From Pontibacter liquoris (GTDB lineage Bacteria; Bacteroidota; Bacteroidia; Cytophagales; Hymenobacteraceae), in contig NZ_JALEBG010000001.1 of the NCBI RefSeq assembly GCF_022758235.1, positions 2,418,001 to 2,482,000 on the forward strand: 64,000 nucleotides of DNA, given 5' to 3'. The position numbers and the translations under genes were made by a program. Positions 35,268-44,417 of the stretch are shown here, piece after piece (position 1 is the stretch's first letter; the number at the start of each line of letters is the position of its first letter). Below the pieces are notes generated by a model. That model saw nothing but the letters and a program-made list of their open reading frames with translations. It searched no databases and was not told the origin of the DNA.

Positions 35268-37163
35268 ATGGAAACCAAGTTAACGCAGGAGCCTTTATCA
35301 GGTAAGTCTTTAGGCGAGGTTCACTCTTCTATTGATACAACGAGCCAGACAGGCTTCTGGAAAAAGCTGTTTTCTTTTCTGGGGCCGGCCTACCTGGTAA
35401 GCGTGGGGTATATGGACCCAGGCAACTGGGCGACCGACATTGCCGGGGGCAGCCAGTTTGGGTATAAGCTGTTGTGGGTGTTGCTCATGTCAAACCTGAT
35501 GGCCATTCTGCTGCAAAGCCTGAGTGCCCGCCTGGGTGTGGTGCGCGGCAAAGACCTGGCGCAGGCTTCCCGCGAGGCTTACCCCAGCTACATCAATATC
35601 CCGCTCTACATTCTGGCTGAAATTGCGATTGCCGCCTGCGACCTGGCCGAAGTGCTGGGCATGGCCATTGGTTTGCAGCTGCTGTTTGGCTTGCCGTTGA
35701 TCTGGGGCGTCAGCCTGACAGTGCTGGACACTTTCCTGCTGCTTTTCCTCATCAACAAGGGCATGCGCAAAATGGAAGCGTTTATACTGGTGCTAGTTAC
35801 CATTATAGGCGGCGCCTTTGTGCTGGAAATGTTTTTTGCCAAGCCCGATGTAGGCGAACTGGTGCAGGGCTTTATTCCTTCCATCCCGAACAGCGACGCC
35901 CTCTACATTGCCATCGGTATAATCGGCGCTACTGTAATGCCGCATAACCTATACCTGCATTCCTCGCTGGTGCAAACGCGCAAGATCGAGCGCAGCAGCG
36001 ACGGCATCCGCAAAGCGATCCGTTTCAACAACATCGACTCGGCTGTTGCTCTGAACCTGGCCCTGTTTGTGAACGCAGCCATCCTGATACTGGCGGCGGC
36101 CGCTTTCTACAAAAACGGCATGTACACCGTTTCCGAGATCAAAGATGCCCACAAGTTCCTGGCGCCATTGCTGGGCAGCGAGTGGGCGCCGGTGCTGTTT
36201 GCCGTGGCCCTTATCGCGGCCGGCCAGAGCTCCACGCTTACCGGCACGCTAGCGGGTCAGATCGTGATGGAAGGTTATTTGAACCTGCGCATCCAGCCCT
36301 GGCTCCGGCGTATGATCACCCGTTTGCTGGCAGTGGTGCCTGCCCTGTTTGTGATCATCTATTTTGGCGAAGATGCCACCGGCGAGCTGCTAGTGCTAAG
36401 CCAGGTTATACTTAGTTTGCAACTGGGCTTTGCTGTTATTCCGCTCATCCATTTTGTAAGCCATAAACAGCAGATGGGGGAATTTGCCGCCGGCAAGTGG
36501 GCAAAAACCGGCGCCTGGCTTTCCGCTTCCATTATCGTGGTATTAAACGCAAACCTTGTCTACGAAGAGCTCACCGGCTGGCTACATACTTCACAGCACG
36601 CTTTGCTCATCGGGTTTGCGGTGGTTCCTGTGGTGATGGCCTGTGCCCTGTTGCTGCTCTATATTACGTTCCAGCCTTTCGTCCGGAAAGTGCGGGAACA
36701 TCATACACCAGCCCCGCATTTTCAGCCGGTAAGCTACCAGCAGCCACTTGCCAGGCCCGTTTACTCCAAAATAGCCATCACACTCGATTTTACAAAAGCC
36801 GACAAGCAGGTCATCAACAATGCCCTGGCCATCGGCACGCCTGCCGCCGATTACCTGCTCATACACATTGTGGAAACGGCCGGCGCCCTGGTTATGGGTC
36901 CTGAAATCGACGATTATGAAACAGACTCGGACCGGCTCAACCTGGAGCGCTATGTGCAGGATCTCCGCAGCAAAGGTTACCACGTCACATACCAGTTGGG
37001 CTTTGGCAATCCTAAAAAGGTTATCCCCAAAATAGTCAAGCGCTACGAGGCCGAACTGCTGGTAATGGGCTCGCACGGCCATAAAATGATGAAAGACCTG
37101 ATCCTGGGAACCACGATCGAAGCGGTGCGCCATGCCGTTAACATACCTGTACTCATCATCTGA
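35268..37163 (+). CDS. mntH: NRAMP metal transporter fused to a universal stress protein domain
   Basis: A 631-residue protein. Residues ~35-470 are an NRAMP proton-coupled Mn(II)/Fe(II) importer with about eleven membrane segments: the DPGN metal motif is at ~49 (GYMDPGNWATD) and the second metal motif MPHNLYLHSS at ~223. Residues ~498-631 are a cytoplasmic UspA domain (SKIAITLDF, then the nucleotide-loop pattern VMGSHGHKMMKDLILGTT at ~599). The fusion suggests transport gated by nucleotide or stress state. Start MASS-free: METKLTQEPL, 45 bp after mntR. Confidence 0.94.
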   Translation: METKLTQEPLSGKSLGEVHSSIDTTSQTGFWKKLFSFLGPAYLVSVGYMDPGNWATDIAGGSQFGYKLLWVLLMSNLMAILLQSLSARLGVVRGKDLAQASREAYPSYINIPLYILAEIAIAACDLAEVLGMAIGLQLLFGLPLIWGVSLTVLDTFLLLFLINKGMRKMEAFILVLVTIIGGAFVLEMFFAKPDVGELVQGFIPSIPNSDALYIAIGIIGATVMPHNLYLHSSLVQTRKIERSSDGIRKAIRFNNIDSAVALNLALFVNAAILILAAAAFYKNGMYTVSEIKDAHKFLAPLLGSEWAPVLFAVALIAAGQSSTLTGTLAGQIVMEGYLNLRIQPWLRRMITRLLAVVPALFVIIYFGEDATGELLVLSQVILSLQLGFAVIPLIHFVSHKQQMGEFAAGKWAKTGAWLSASIIVVLNANLVYEELTGWLHTSQHALLIGFAVVPVVMACALLLLYITFQPFVRKVREHHTPAPHFQPVSYQQPLARPVYSKIAITLDFTKADKQVINNALAIGTPAADYLLIHIVETAGALVMGPEIDDYETDSDRLNLERYVQDLRSKGYHVTYQLGFGNPKKVIPKIVKRYEAELLVMGSHGHKMMKDLILGTTIEAVRHAVNIPVLII

Positions 37164-37389
37164 CAGCCCTCGTAGAAATAAGTATAAGGAATTGCTTGCT
37201 TCCTGCACAGGTTTGCCGGAGTCTATACTTCCTTTCAAAATCCTTCCAGAACAATCATAGAAGATTGGAATAAACAAGCGTCTCGCTGGATTTATACGCT
37301 AGTATGGGAGCGGAATTTTAATTGTGCCGGTTGATGTTTACCTTACAGTTGAAAACCGGAAGATTATACTTCTGAAAGCGCCACAAGAT

Positions 37390-37953
37390 ATGCTTAAAAC
37401 GCCCCTGATCGGAACAGCCGCTGCCCTTACCCTGCTGGCTTCCGTCTACAAAGTAAATGAAACTGCCGCGGCAAACTTGCCGGGCACGGAGCTGGCTCAA
37501 CCAAGTATAAAAGCGGAGCCCATCCACTGGCTTACGATCGAAGAAGCGGCAGCGCGGCAAAAAAAGGAGCCTCGCAAAATGATGATCGACGTGTATACCG
37601 ACTGGTGTGGCTGGTGTAAGAAGATGGATAAGACCACATTTGCCGACCCGGAGCTGGCTGCCTATGTGAACGCCCATTACTATGCCATTAAATTGGATGC
37701 AGAAGGCAAGGACCCGATCACCCTGGATGGCCATACTTTTAAGTATAATCCTGAATACCGCTCGCATGAACTGGCAATAGCCCTACTGAACGGGCAAATG
37801 AGCTACCCGTCCACAGTTTACCTGGACGAGGAAATGAAAATGCTCTCGCCGGTCCCCGGCTACCTGGATGCACCTGCTTTCATGAAGATTCTCCGTTATT
37901 TTGGCGGCAATCACCATAAAACCATGACGTGGCAAGAGTATGAGAAGAAGTAG
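37390..37953 (+). CDS. Secreted thioredoxin-like protein
   Basis: A 187-residue protein with an N-terminal hydrophobic signal (MLKTPLIGTAAALTLLAS), then a thioredoxin_7-type domain. The active-site motif is WCGWCKKMDKTTF (CGWC, near residue 75), preceded by MMIDVYTD. SYPSTVYLDEEMK supplies the cis-Pro. A periplasmic thiol reductase or disulfide-handling role is likely; the partner is unknown. The ATG at 37390 puts the signal at the N-terminus, whereas the longer frame from 37324 does not. Confidence 0.85.
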   Translation: MLKTPLIGTAAALTLLASVYKVNETAAANLPGTELAQPSIKAEPIHWLTIEEAAARQKKEPRKMMIDVYTDWCGWCKKMDKTTFADPELAAYVNAHYYAIKLDAEGKDPITLDGHTFKYNPEYRSHELAIALLNGQMSYPSTVYLDEEMKMLSPVPGYLDAPAFMKILRYFGGNHHKTMTWQEYEKK

Positions 37954-38048
37954 TGATGAGATTGCTTACCTCTGCTCCCTATAGTTAGGCAGCATCTTGT
38001 CTGGCAGCATTTAAGGCTGCGCAGTAAAAAGGCACTTCTATTTACGCC

Positions 38049-38099
38049 CTTTCGGACTTCTCAGTCCGAAAGTCACCCGCTGGGGATTTCTTAATCCCC
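38049..38099. repeat. Two adjacent short palindromes
   Basis: CTTTCGGACT/AGTCCGAAAG (38049-38072) and GGGGATT/AATCCCC (38082-38099) are perfect short hairpins. The flank GGCACTTCTATTTACGCC (38031) resembles the termini of the element at 31086-31222. Confidence 0.6.
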
Positions 38100-38190
38100 G
38101 TTATTGTGGTTACCGTAGATTAGGAAATCCGGACTAGCCTACTAGTGAAGTATAGGCGCAATAGATTCTATGTAGTTGCAAAAAGCGTCA

Positions 38191-38222
38191 CTCCCTTTCA
38201 CAAAGATCCTTTCAGAATGACA
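38191..38222 (-). repeat. Dispersed repeat TCATTCTGAAAGGATCTT
   Basis: Read on the minus strand this matches copies at 58863 and 62257 (plus strand) and 53348 (minus strand): CATCCTGAAAGGATCTTGG followed by a GGAAGGGAG-type segment. Confidence 0.7.
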
Positions 38223-38606
38223 ACATCAAGCAGAAAAGGAAGGCACCGCAGGCGAGGCGAAACCCCAGCAAAGCGCTTAAAAATTGAAGTATAGTTTAGC
38301 ACTACATCCCAGCATTTAACCAACTTTATTCCGCACTATACACATGCCAATCGCATACTGGCTATCACAGGTAACCACCACCTTAACACTGCACTCAAAC
38401 AGGCGGTAGAAAACGTATAAAGCCAAAGTATAGTGAACTCAGGACCGACGAGAAAAAGACATATACAACGTAAAAACCAGCCAGGCTCAACGTATAAACA
38501 ACAATACTGGTCCATGCAAAACGTCACTACTCACGAAAGCTTCACCGAGAAGTGTCCTGCCAAGGTATCCGAAAGCCATTACCTTCTAATCCTCCTGAAC
38601 TTATCG

Positions 38607-38614
38607 TAACTTTG
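38607..38614 (+). promoter_or_regulatory. -7 promoter element for mnmE
   Basis: TAACTTTG matches TAnnTTTG, 30 bp before the mnmE start. Confidence 0.5.
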
Positions 38615-38644
38615 CATCTGCCTTAAGAATAAGAAACGATTAGT

Positions 38645-40027
38645 TTGATACATACCCTCACCACCACCGATACCATTGTAGCCGTTGCCACTGCGGCGGG
38701 TACGGGTGCTATTGCTGTCATCCGCTTGTCCGGACCTAAGGCCATCAGCATTACCAATGCCGTTTTTAAAGGCAAAGACCTGGCCGGGCAGCCCAGCCAT
38801 ACCATCCATTTCGGTACTATCCGCGATGGGGAAAAGGTGCTGGACGAAGTGCTGGTGTCGCTGTTTGTGGCGCCCCACTCCTATACCAAAGAAAACGTAG
38901 TGGAGATCTCCTGCCACGGCTCCGATTTCATTGTGCAGCAGATTGTAAAGCTGTTGCTCAGCAAAGGAGGGCGCCTGGCCAATGCCGGAGAGTTCACCAA
39001 ACGCGCTTTCCTGAACGGGCAGTTCGACCTGGCGCAGGCCGAGGCGGTAGCCGACCTGATCGCTTCCGATTCTGCTCTCTCGCATGAGGTAGCCATGAAG
39101 CAGATGCGCGGCGGTTTTTCGCAAGAGATCAAGCGCCTGCGGGGCGAGTTGGTGCATTTTGCCTCCATGATTGAGCTTGAACTGGACTTTGGCGAAGAAG
39201 ACGTAGAGTTTGCCGACCGCGAACAGCTGCGGGCGCTCATCAACAACATTCAAAGCATCATCCGCGAACTTTTAAAATCATTTGAACTAGGCAACGTCAT
39301 CAAGAACGGCGTGCCGACCGTGATCGTGGGCAAGCCGAATGCCGGAAAATCCACCCTGCTCAACCAACTACTGAACGAAGAAAAAGCCATCGTGTCGGAT
39401 GTGCCGGGTACTACCCGCGATTTTATTGAGGACGAGATTAACATTGGCGGCATCACATTCCGTTTTATTGATACGGCCGGGCTGCGCGAAACCACAGATA
39501 AAGTGGAAGCCATTGGTGTGGAGCGCACCATGCAAAAGCTCAGCCAGTCGTCGCTCATCATCTACCTCTTCGATATAACCGAAGAAACAGCCGAAGAGGT
39601 GCAGGCAGAGCTGGACCGGCTGAACCCAGACAAGCGCCCTATACTTGCTGTGGCCAATAAAATGGACCAGGCCTCGCCGGAGAAACTGGCTGCGCTACAA
39701 CAAAGTATAACCGGCGTGCTGCCGATCTCTGCTGCCCAGGGAGCAAACCTGGACGAGCTGAAGCAGGCCCTGGTAGACAAAGTAACACTGGGTAAACTCA
39801 ACACCCAGCAGCAGACCATCGTGACCAACCTGCGCCACGTCGATAGCCTGAATAAGACCTATGCGGCGCTGGATGATGTACTCAATGGCCTGGCTCTCGG
39901 CATCAGCAACGACCTGGTAGCCGCTGATATTCGTCGTGCACTGTATAGTTTGGGTGAGATTACAGGCGAGATCACGACGGATGATCTGCTCGATAATATT
40001 TTCACGAAGTTCTGCATTGGAAAGTAA
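38645..40027 (+). CDS. mnmE: tRNA uridine-5-carboxymethylaminomethyl modification GTPase
   Basis: MnmE, with MnmG, modifies the wobble uridine of certain tRNAs (cmnm5U). The 460-residue product has the N-terminal formyl-THF-binding domain (TDTIVAVATAAGTGAIAVIR), a long helical domain, and an inserted G domain with GKPNAGKST (~229), DVPGTTRDFIE, DTAGLRET and ANKMD. It ends with the catalytic FCIGK. Translation appears to start at TTG (38645): an in-frame stop lies 15 bp upstream and no ATG fits the conserved N-terminus. Monocistronic. Confidence 0.96.
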   Translation: MIHTLTTTDTIVAVATAAGTGAIAVIRLSGPKAISITNAVFKGKDLAGQPSHTIHFGTIRDGEKVLDEVLVSLFVAPHSYTKENVVEISCHGSDFIVQQIVKLLLSKGGRLANAGEFTKRAFLNGQFDLAQAEAVADLIASDSALSHEVAMKQMRGGFSQEIKRLRGELVHFASMIELELDFGEEDVEFADREQLRALINNIQSIIRELLKSFELGNVIKNGVPTVIVGKPNAGKSTLLNQLLNEEKAIVSDVPGTTRDFIEDEINIGGITFRFIDTAGLRETTDKVEAIGVERTMQKLSQSSLIIYLFDITEETAEEVQAELDRLNPDKRPILAVANKMDQASPEKLAALQQSITGVLPISAAQGANLDELKQALVDKVTLGKLNTQQQTIVTNLRHVDSLNKTYAALDDVLNGLALGISNDLVAADIRRALYSLGEITGEITTDDLLDNIFTKFCIGK

Positions 40028-40051
40028 CCAGCCATACTTCTAACAAACACT

Positions 40052-40086
40052 AAAAAAGCCGGCGCATAATTGTTTGCCGGCTTTTT
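40052..40086 (+). terminator. Terminator after mnmE
   Basis: AAAAAAGCCGGC pairs with GCCGGCTTTTTT across 11 bases. Confidence 0.9.
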
Positions 40087-40254
40087 TATTTCTCCGCTTT
40101 CGGGTTATGCAAATATCTACTTTATTGCATATAATTGCGGCTCACTTTGTTCATCAGCTAAAATCAAGCAAACGCAGGTTATTCAAGCTGTTCCGGACAA
40201 TAAAATAGGAGACTACTATTCAAACTATATTACTTTCAACCTTCAACTTCTTTT

Positions 40255-40890
40255 ATGAGAAAACTTTTACTTCTATGCTTGTTCGGACTTGGTTGCTTTT
40301 ACGAGGCTGATGCTCAGCAAGCGGCTATTTTAACAAATGATTCGACAACCCAGGAAAGCGTTGCCCCTTACAAACCTGTTCGGTTGTTGTTAAGCGGTTC
40401 TTTTGAGTTTGGTGGCGACGAAGTGGCGAAAGTATACTTCACGAATGGGGATGACCAATCGGTAAAAGCAGGACAGGGTGTTTCTGCAGCCGTAGGAGCT
40501 GAATTCCGGTTCCGGAAAGTAGAAAACCTACTATTACGCGCTACCGTTGGCTACAAATACGTAACCACGCAGGCTGATAACGTGCACATCAGACTCACCC
40601 GGATACCGCTTCATTTTACAGCTAACTGCATGGCCACGGACAAGATCAGGCTGGGAGCCGGCATTGTGACCCACCAGGCGATCAAATTCAACGCAGATGG
40701 CATTGGCGAAAACCTCACCTTTAAAGCCGCGGCCGGTCCTGTTTTTGAAGTTGCTTACAGCGGCATAGGCTTGTCGTATACCATCATGAAGTACCAGGAT
40801 AATGCGCATACTTCCTACGCTGCCAACGCCATTGGGGTAACCTTCAGTGGTGTCTTGCCCCGCATTACCCAAACCAAAACAAGCAAATAA
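40255..40890 (+). CDS. Outer-membrane beta-barrel-like protein
   Basis: A 211-residue secreted protein with signal MRKLLLLCLFGLGCF ending near EADAQQ. The mature part alternates strands and turns (FRKVENLLLRATVGYKYVTT, IRLTRIPLHFTANCMATDKI, RLGAGIVTH), typical of OMP_b-brl-type small barrels. The C-terminus lacks the terminal aromatic, since an ITQTKTSK tail follows. Lower GC than its neighbours. Function unknown. Confidence 0.75.
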   Translation: MRKLLLLCLFGLGCFYEADAQQAAILTNDSTTQESVAPYKPVRLLLSGSFEFGGDEVAKVYFTNGDDQSVKAGQGVSAAVGAEFRFRKVENLLLRATVGYKYVTTQADNVHIRLTRIPLHFTANCMATDKIRLGAGIVTHQAIKFNADGIGENLTFKAAAGPVFEVAYSGIGLSYTIMKYQDNAHTSYAANAIGVTFSGVLPRITQTKTSK

Positions 40891-41555
40891 GTACGATTTG
40901 TCTTCTCATATCCTTATGGGAAATAGCTTATAGAAGCTGCACTTCCTTTTTGTAAAAGCCCGTCATGCCGCCCTGCATGATGGGCTTTTTTCATGATTCA
41001 GCTATTCTCTTATTAAAGGTAGGTACCTGGAAGCACGCTGAACGGGTGCATCGTATATAATGTCATGGTAGTAGAACCCTTCAGGCAGGAGCTATACTTT
41101 AAGTGCATGCTGCTTGAAACTACCATCCTAAACAAACGACTTTAGTTGCCTTTCGCCTGGTAAGTATAAGTATCCTTTGCATGCCAGCTTTACGCAGCTA
41201 CTTCCATGTTTCTGTTCCCTCCCTTCTTATTTCGACGCACTCCTGTGCAAATTCCAGTGCGTATAAATGCGTAGCTGCGCGCTATATACCAGTATTTACA
41301 TGTAATTAAACGGTATATCCCATTTCTTCAGAAGCTGGTAACAGGCCAACCCCGTATAGGGAGCAAACGCAACGTATAGTGTGGAATTGAAGGGATTATT
41401 ATACTGATTGATTGAAGGCTGGGAAGCGGACGTGCTGGAATGGGTGCTTTGCATGGCCCTTCCCTTTCTTTCACACATGAAGCTGCATACCAACCTGCCG
41501 TGAGGGCAGAAAAATAAAAACAGGAGCTGGCTATACGGCCAGCTCAAACAAATAT
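40891..41555. other. Spacer
   Basis: 665 bp. It contains the terminator at 40957-40994 and AAGTATA-type sites at 41094 and 41163. A leftward frame at 41296-41547 (83 codons) has no recognisable features and is not called. Confidence 0.5.
40957..40994 (+). terminator. Terminator after the barrel gene
   Basis: AAGCCCGTCATG and CATGATGGGCTT pair with a bulge and are followed by a T run. Confidence 0.8.
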
Positions 41556-41873
41556 ATGATAGAACTCGAAGAGTTGGCCGCCAGGCTCAGTAACAGCAAC
41601 CTGCTGCTTTTAAAAGAAAACAATACCTACTTAGAGTGTCAGTTTGTAACAGGAGGCCTTGTTTGCCATGTAGTACCCGTCAGGAACAAAATTCTTGCCC
41701 AGGCCCTGCAGCAAAAGAGCATACGCGGCATCATAGAGGGCACCCATTACCTCAGCTTCCAAAATAACTTCAGCAGTTTCTGCTTACATGTCAGAGCCCG
41801 GGTACTTTATGCAGAATTAAGGGCCAGCACGGCCGAATACCAGCTGAGCTACCCGCAACTTGCCGTAGCATAA
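41556..41873 (+). CDS. Hypothetical protein
   Basis: A 105-residue soluble product with an amphipathic N-terminal helix (MIELEELAARLSNSNLLLLK) and later strand-like segments (GGLVCHVVPV, FCLHVRARVLYAELRA). No family, signal or motif recognised. Isolated by long spacers. Confidence 0.55.
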   Translation: MIELEELAARLSNSNLLLLKENNTYLECQFVTGGLVCHVVPVRNKILAQALQQKSIRGIIEGTHYLSFQNNFSSFCLHVRARVLYAELRASTAEYQLSYPQLAVA

Positions 41874-42144
41874 TGCCTGATGGGATAATGGCAGGTACCA
41901 CCTGTTATGCAGCATCCCCGCCGTTGCTTTTCTTCTTTCCGGCTTCAACTTGCCTGATTTCCTCTTCACATACAATCGCAAAATATGCTGCCGAATCAGC
42001 AGCAGGGTGCCGTAAGGATAAGTATGTTTATAGAATTCCCTTTTACTTTAACACTTACACAAGCCATGGGCTGCAGGCACAGGTTTATCGTTAGAAACAG
42101 GGCAAATACTGTATATTAGCACGTACTTTTAACTGTAAAGCCCC

Positions 42145-42552
42145 ATGATTCTCTTTGAGAATAGTATCATCAAGCTCGATTATACGCCTGCTACCGACAT
42201 TCTGGCTGTCGGGTATCCGGATCTGCACGGCTTTCTGCTTCCTGAGATCAAGCACAACATTGATATCCTGATCGATACTGTCAAGAATTATGATGTAAAG
42301 AAGGTGCTGCTCGATGCATCCCATACGGTTATGTCGGTGGGTATGGAAGAAAGCAGGGAAGTAACCATTTACCTGGCCCAGGGCTTTTCCAGAACCCGCG
42401 TCGAGAAGATCGCCCGTCTCCAGTCGCTGAACGAGACCATTGAAATGCGGGCAAAAGCAACAATGCAACATCTGGCCGAAATACAGCTGCTCCCCTTTCA
42501 GTTGCAAAATTTTTCGGTGAAAGCCGACGCGTTAGCCTGGTTACAGCATTAA
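42145..42552 (+). CDS. Hypothetical alpha/beta protein (SpoIIAA/STAS-like pattern)
   Basis: A 135-residue cytoplasmic protein. Alternating strands and helices (IIKLDYTPATDILAVGYPDL, VKKVLLDASHTVMSVG, VTIYLAQGFSRTRVEKIA) resemble the Bacteroidetes proteins with a SpoIIAA/STAS-like fold. No phosphorylatable Ser motif can be pinned down. Monocistronic by position. The fold assignment is tentative. Confidence 0.6.
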   Translation: MILFENSIIKLDYTPATDILAVGYPDLHGFLLPEIKHNIDILIDTVKNYDVKKVLLDASHTVMSVGMEESREVTIYLAQGFSRTRVEKIARLQSLNETIEMRAKATMQHLAEIQLLPFQLQNFSVKADALAWLQH

Positions 42553-42798
42553 CCCGATAGCACCTATACCTGCCGGCACATACTTTTTCGTTATGTACCC
42601 TTTAAGCTGGTTTTTACCTGAAAAATCTGGTATAAAAAGCAGCCTTTCTGTTGAAGACCGAACGTAGCTAAACCCGTTATTTGCGGCATTCGCTTAGCTA
42701 AGGCAAACGCGCCTAAAACAAAACACGGTTTATACTTACTAAACTAAGTATAAATTACTTCCGTATACAAAATCCATAAAACTTTTTAACGGATTGAA

Positions 42799-42805
42799 GA
42801 GGAGG
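42799..42805 (+). promoter_or_regulatory. Unusually strong Shine-Dalgarno sequence
   Basis: GAGGAGG lies 4 bases before the GTG start at 42810. Such a perfect site is unusual in this phylum and decides the GTG start. Confidence 0.7.
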
Positions 42806-42809
42806 AAAC

Positions 42810-43187
42810 GTGCAGTTTGATATAGATAAGTTTTTTGACCGGTTACAGGAACAGGGGCTTTCAAAGCGGGAAGCCAGCCAGGCGGTTTTCAAGGAAATAA
42901 AAGATGCGGAAAACCAGAAGATCGCTTTTTTAGACCAAGCCAGTGAGAACCCTGATTATTATAAATTGATAAGCAATCACATCGATAGCTATATTATTTA
43001 CCTGAAGGTATTACATAACCGCATTGCGCCACACGAACAGGAAATGCCGGAAGTGCAGCCTTACGATACCTCGAAAGCAGTAGCCTACCACACCATGAAC
43101 CTGCTCATGCAACTCGAGCAGTTAGAGCGATCAAGGTTCACCAAAGTATACAATGCATCCCGTAAAAACAGGCCGGGCGCAGCCTGA
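42810..43187 (+). CDS. Hypothetical protein
   Basis: A 125-residue soluble, largely helical protein starting at GTG behind a strong Shine-Dalgarno sequence. The N-terminal half is highly charged (FFDRLQEQGLSKREASQAVF), suggesting a short coiled coil. The C-terminus is basic (NASRKNRPGAA). No family known to me. Confidence 0.65.
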   Translation: MQFDIDKFFDRLQEQGLSKREASQAVFKEIKDAENQKIAFLDQASENPDYYKLISNHIDSYIIYLKVLHNRIAPHEQEMPEVQPYDTSKAVAYHTMNLLMQLEQLERSRFTKVYNASRKNRPGAA

Positions 43188-43218
43188 TGGCAGCCCTAAC
43201 ATTTAAGAACTAAATTGC

Positions 43219-43344
43219 AGACATTCTATGGCGCAAGCATCCGCTTGTGCCTAGTCCGTTCTTGTGCCAGGCTCTTTTAACAATAAGAGTCCGAAGTACA
43301 GAAGCAATGCAGGCACAAGCGGACGCTTGCGCCAGTAGATGTCT
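43219..43344. repeat. 126-bp element with long terminal inverted repeats
   Basis: Each end carries a ~33-bp inverted repeat: AGACAT, a TA-containing spacer, then the hairpin GGCGCAAGC(A/G)TCCGCTTGTGCC (43230-43251 and, inverted, 43312-43333, one mismatch). The inside is unique and non-coding. It has MITE or BIME-like architecture. Confidence 0.8.
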
Positions 43345-43425
43345 AGAAGTGCCAGTTGGCTGCTACCCATGCTCAGAGGTTAACGCCAGCATACTTATAG
43401 GTATACCTTAAATACTATTTGTCCC

Positions 43426-44244
43426 TTACTGTTGCTTCCGGAAAGTACTGACCGGGAACAGGCGGTGATCGTCCAGCATCAGCACATAAGGCGAGCCGTT
43501 CCAGTGAATGACAGGCACCATCTCCGGGGGCTGTGCAGGTTGGTGTATGGGAATGGCTACCAAGGCATTGCCGATATAAGTGATATCCTCCAGGCCAAGC
43601 CGGTCCGCCACATAGGAGACAAACATTTCTTTTTCTTCTGGGGAGGAAGTAAACCCAATCTTGTGCGGGATAAGGCTGTCGGGGGCATCCTCCCGTAGAT
43701 AAATAAGCTTAGTATAGGTGTTGATCGAGATCTCCGGCACGGTCAGGCGGGGCACATTGGTGATCGACCCGGCAATGTCGGCCAGCACCCGCTCGCTGGT
43801 TTCCAGGTTCTGCCTGCGGGCTTCTTTCACTTCTTTCCGCTCTTTCCGGAACGGGCCAGACACCATCCTTCGGATAACGGCATCAGCCCTGGCGGTGGCC
43901 GAGCGCGTGGACCTCACCTGCTGCCGGTGCACATCCAGGATCACGGTAAAGGTATTCAGGAAATGGTCCGTATGCTGCAGGTGAAAAAGCTCCAGCTCAT
44001 ACGCCCGGCTCCGCTCGGCCAGGTAAGTATGGATGCGCTCTGTTTTGTCGTGCACGTCCTTTATTTTTTGCGCGTAAGGCGTGCCTTTATACCTGCCCTG
44101 CAGCGCCTGCAAGGCCGAAAGCCTTTGTTTGGAATCCCGGATATAGGCTGCTTCTTTTACGTTGATGGGGACAGGCGTTCCTGCAACCGTCCTGTTGCCT
44201 GCAGGCCCTTTTTGCCCGAAGAGGCCCTGCAGAAAGTCTCTCAT
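43426..44244 (-). CDS. Uncharacterised protein of the TelA operon
   Basis: A 272-residue soluble protein, last gene of a four-gene operon. Residues ~25-145 are helical and strongly charged (AYELELFHLQHTDHFLNTF, FRKERKEVKEARRQNLETSE), probably coiled coil. Residues ~160-272 look like a separate alpha/beta domain with IHWNGSPYVLMLDDHRLFPV at the end. In other bacteria TelA neighbours include XpaC-like helical proteins; the resemblance is positional only. Its ATG overlaps the stop of the preceding 58-codon gene (ATGA), implying translational coupling. Confidence 0.8.
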   Translation of the reverse strand: MRDFLQGLFGQKGPAGNRTVAGTPVPINVKEAAYIRDSKQRLSALQALQGRYKGTPYAQKIKDVHDKTERIHTYLAERSRAYELELFHLQHTDHFLNTFTVILDVHRQQVRSTRSATARADAVIRRMVSGPFRKERKEVKEARRQNLETSERVLADIAGSITNVPRLTVPEISINTYTKLIYLREDAPDSLIPHKIGFTSSPEEKEMFVSYVADRLGLEDITYIGNALVAIPIHQPAQPPEMVPVIHWNGSPYVLMLDDHRLFPVSTFRKQQ

Positions 44245-44417
44245 TTGGTAAGGATCTTTTTAAGATGCTGCGTTTCAATTTCCACCTGTATCTTTTCCGA
44301 TGCTCTCAGTTCCTCTAAATACCGGTCCAGGTTTTGAAGGTATAGGTCCAGGAGCGCTTCCTGTTCGGAATTCAGAAAATTGTCGGGCGAGGGTTGCTGC
44401 GCTTCTTCCAGGGCCAT
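44241..44417 (-). CDS. 58-residue acidic protein inside the TelA operon
   Basis: This gene starts MALEEAQQPSPDNFLNSEQE and continues as a single amphipathic helix (LLDLYLQNLDRYLEELRA, then SEKIQVEIETQHLKKIL). It fits exactly between its neighbours: its ATG overlaps the telA stop (TAATG) and its TGA overlaps the next ATG (ATGA). That dovetailing makes a real gene far more likely than chance. Probably a small adaptor or partner peptide; no family known. Confidence 0.8.
   Translation of the reverse strand: MALEEAQQPSPDNFLNSEQEALLDLYLQNLDRYLEELRASEKIQVEIETQHLKKILTK

Larger units (their letters stand above)
37954..38644. other. Repeat-rich spacer before mnmE
   Basis: 691 bp with no gene. It carries two adjacent palindromes at 38049-38099, a copy of the dispersed TCATCCTGAAAGGATCTT repeat in reverse (38191-38222), three AAGTATA sites (38147, 38288, 38424) and the mnmE promoter element at 38607. 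Confidence 0.6.

Noticed and set aside
41296..41547. 83-codon minus-strand frame in a spacer
   Set aside because: No signal peptide, no motif, no ribosome-binding or promoter hint, and composition like the surrounding non-coding DNA.
41873..42094. 73-codon plus-strand frame starting at the stop of the preceding gene
   Set aside because: The TAATG overlap is suggestive, but the product is an unstructured mix with no hydrophobic or charged pattern and no family.
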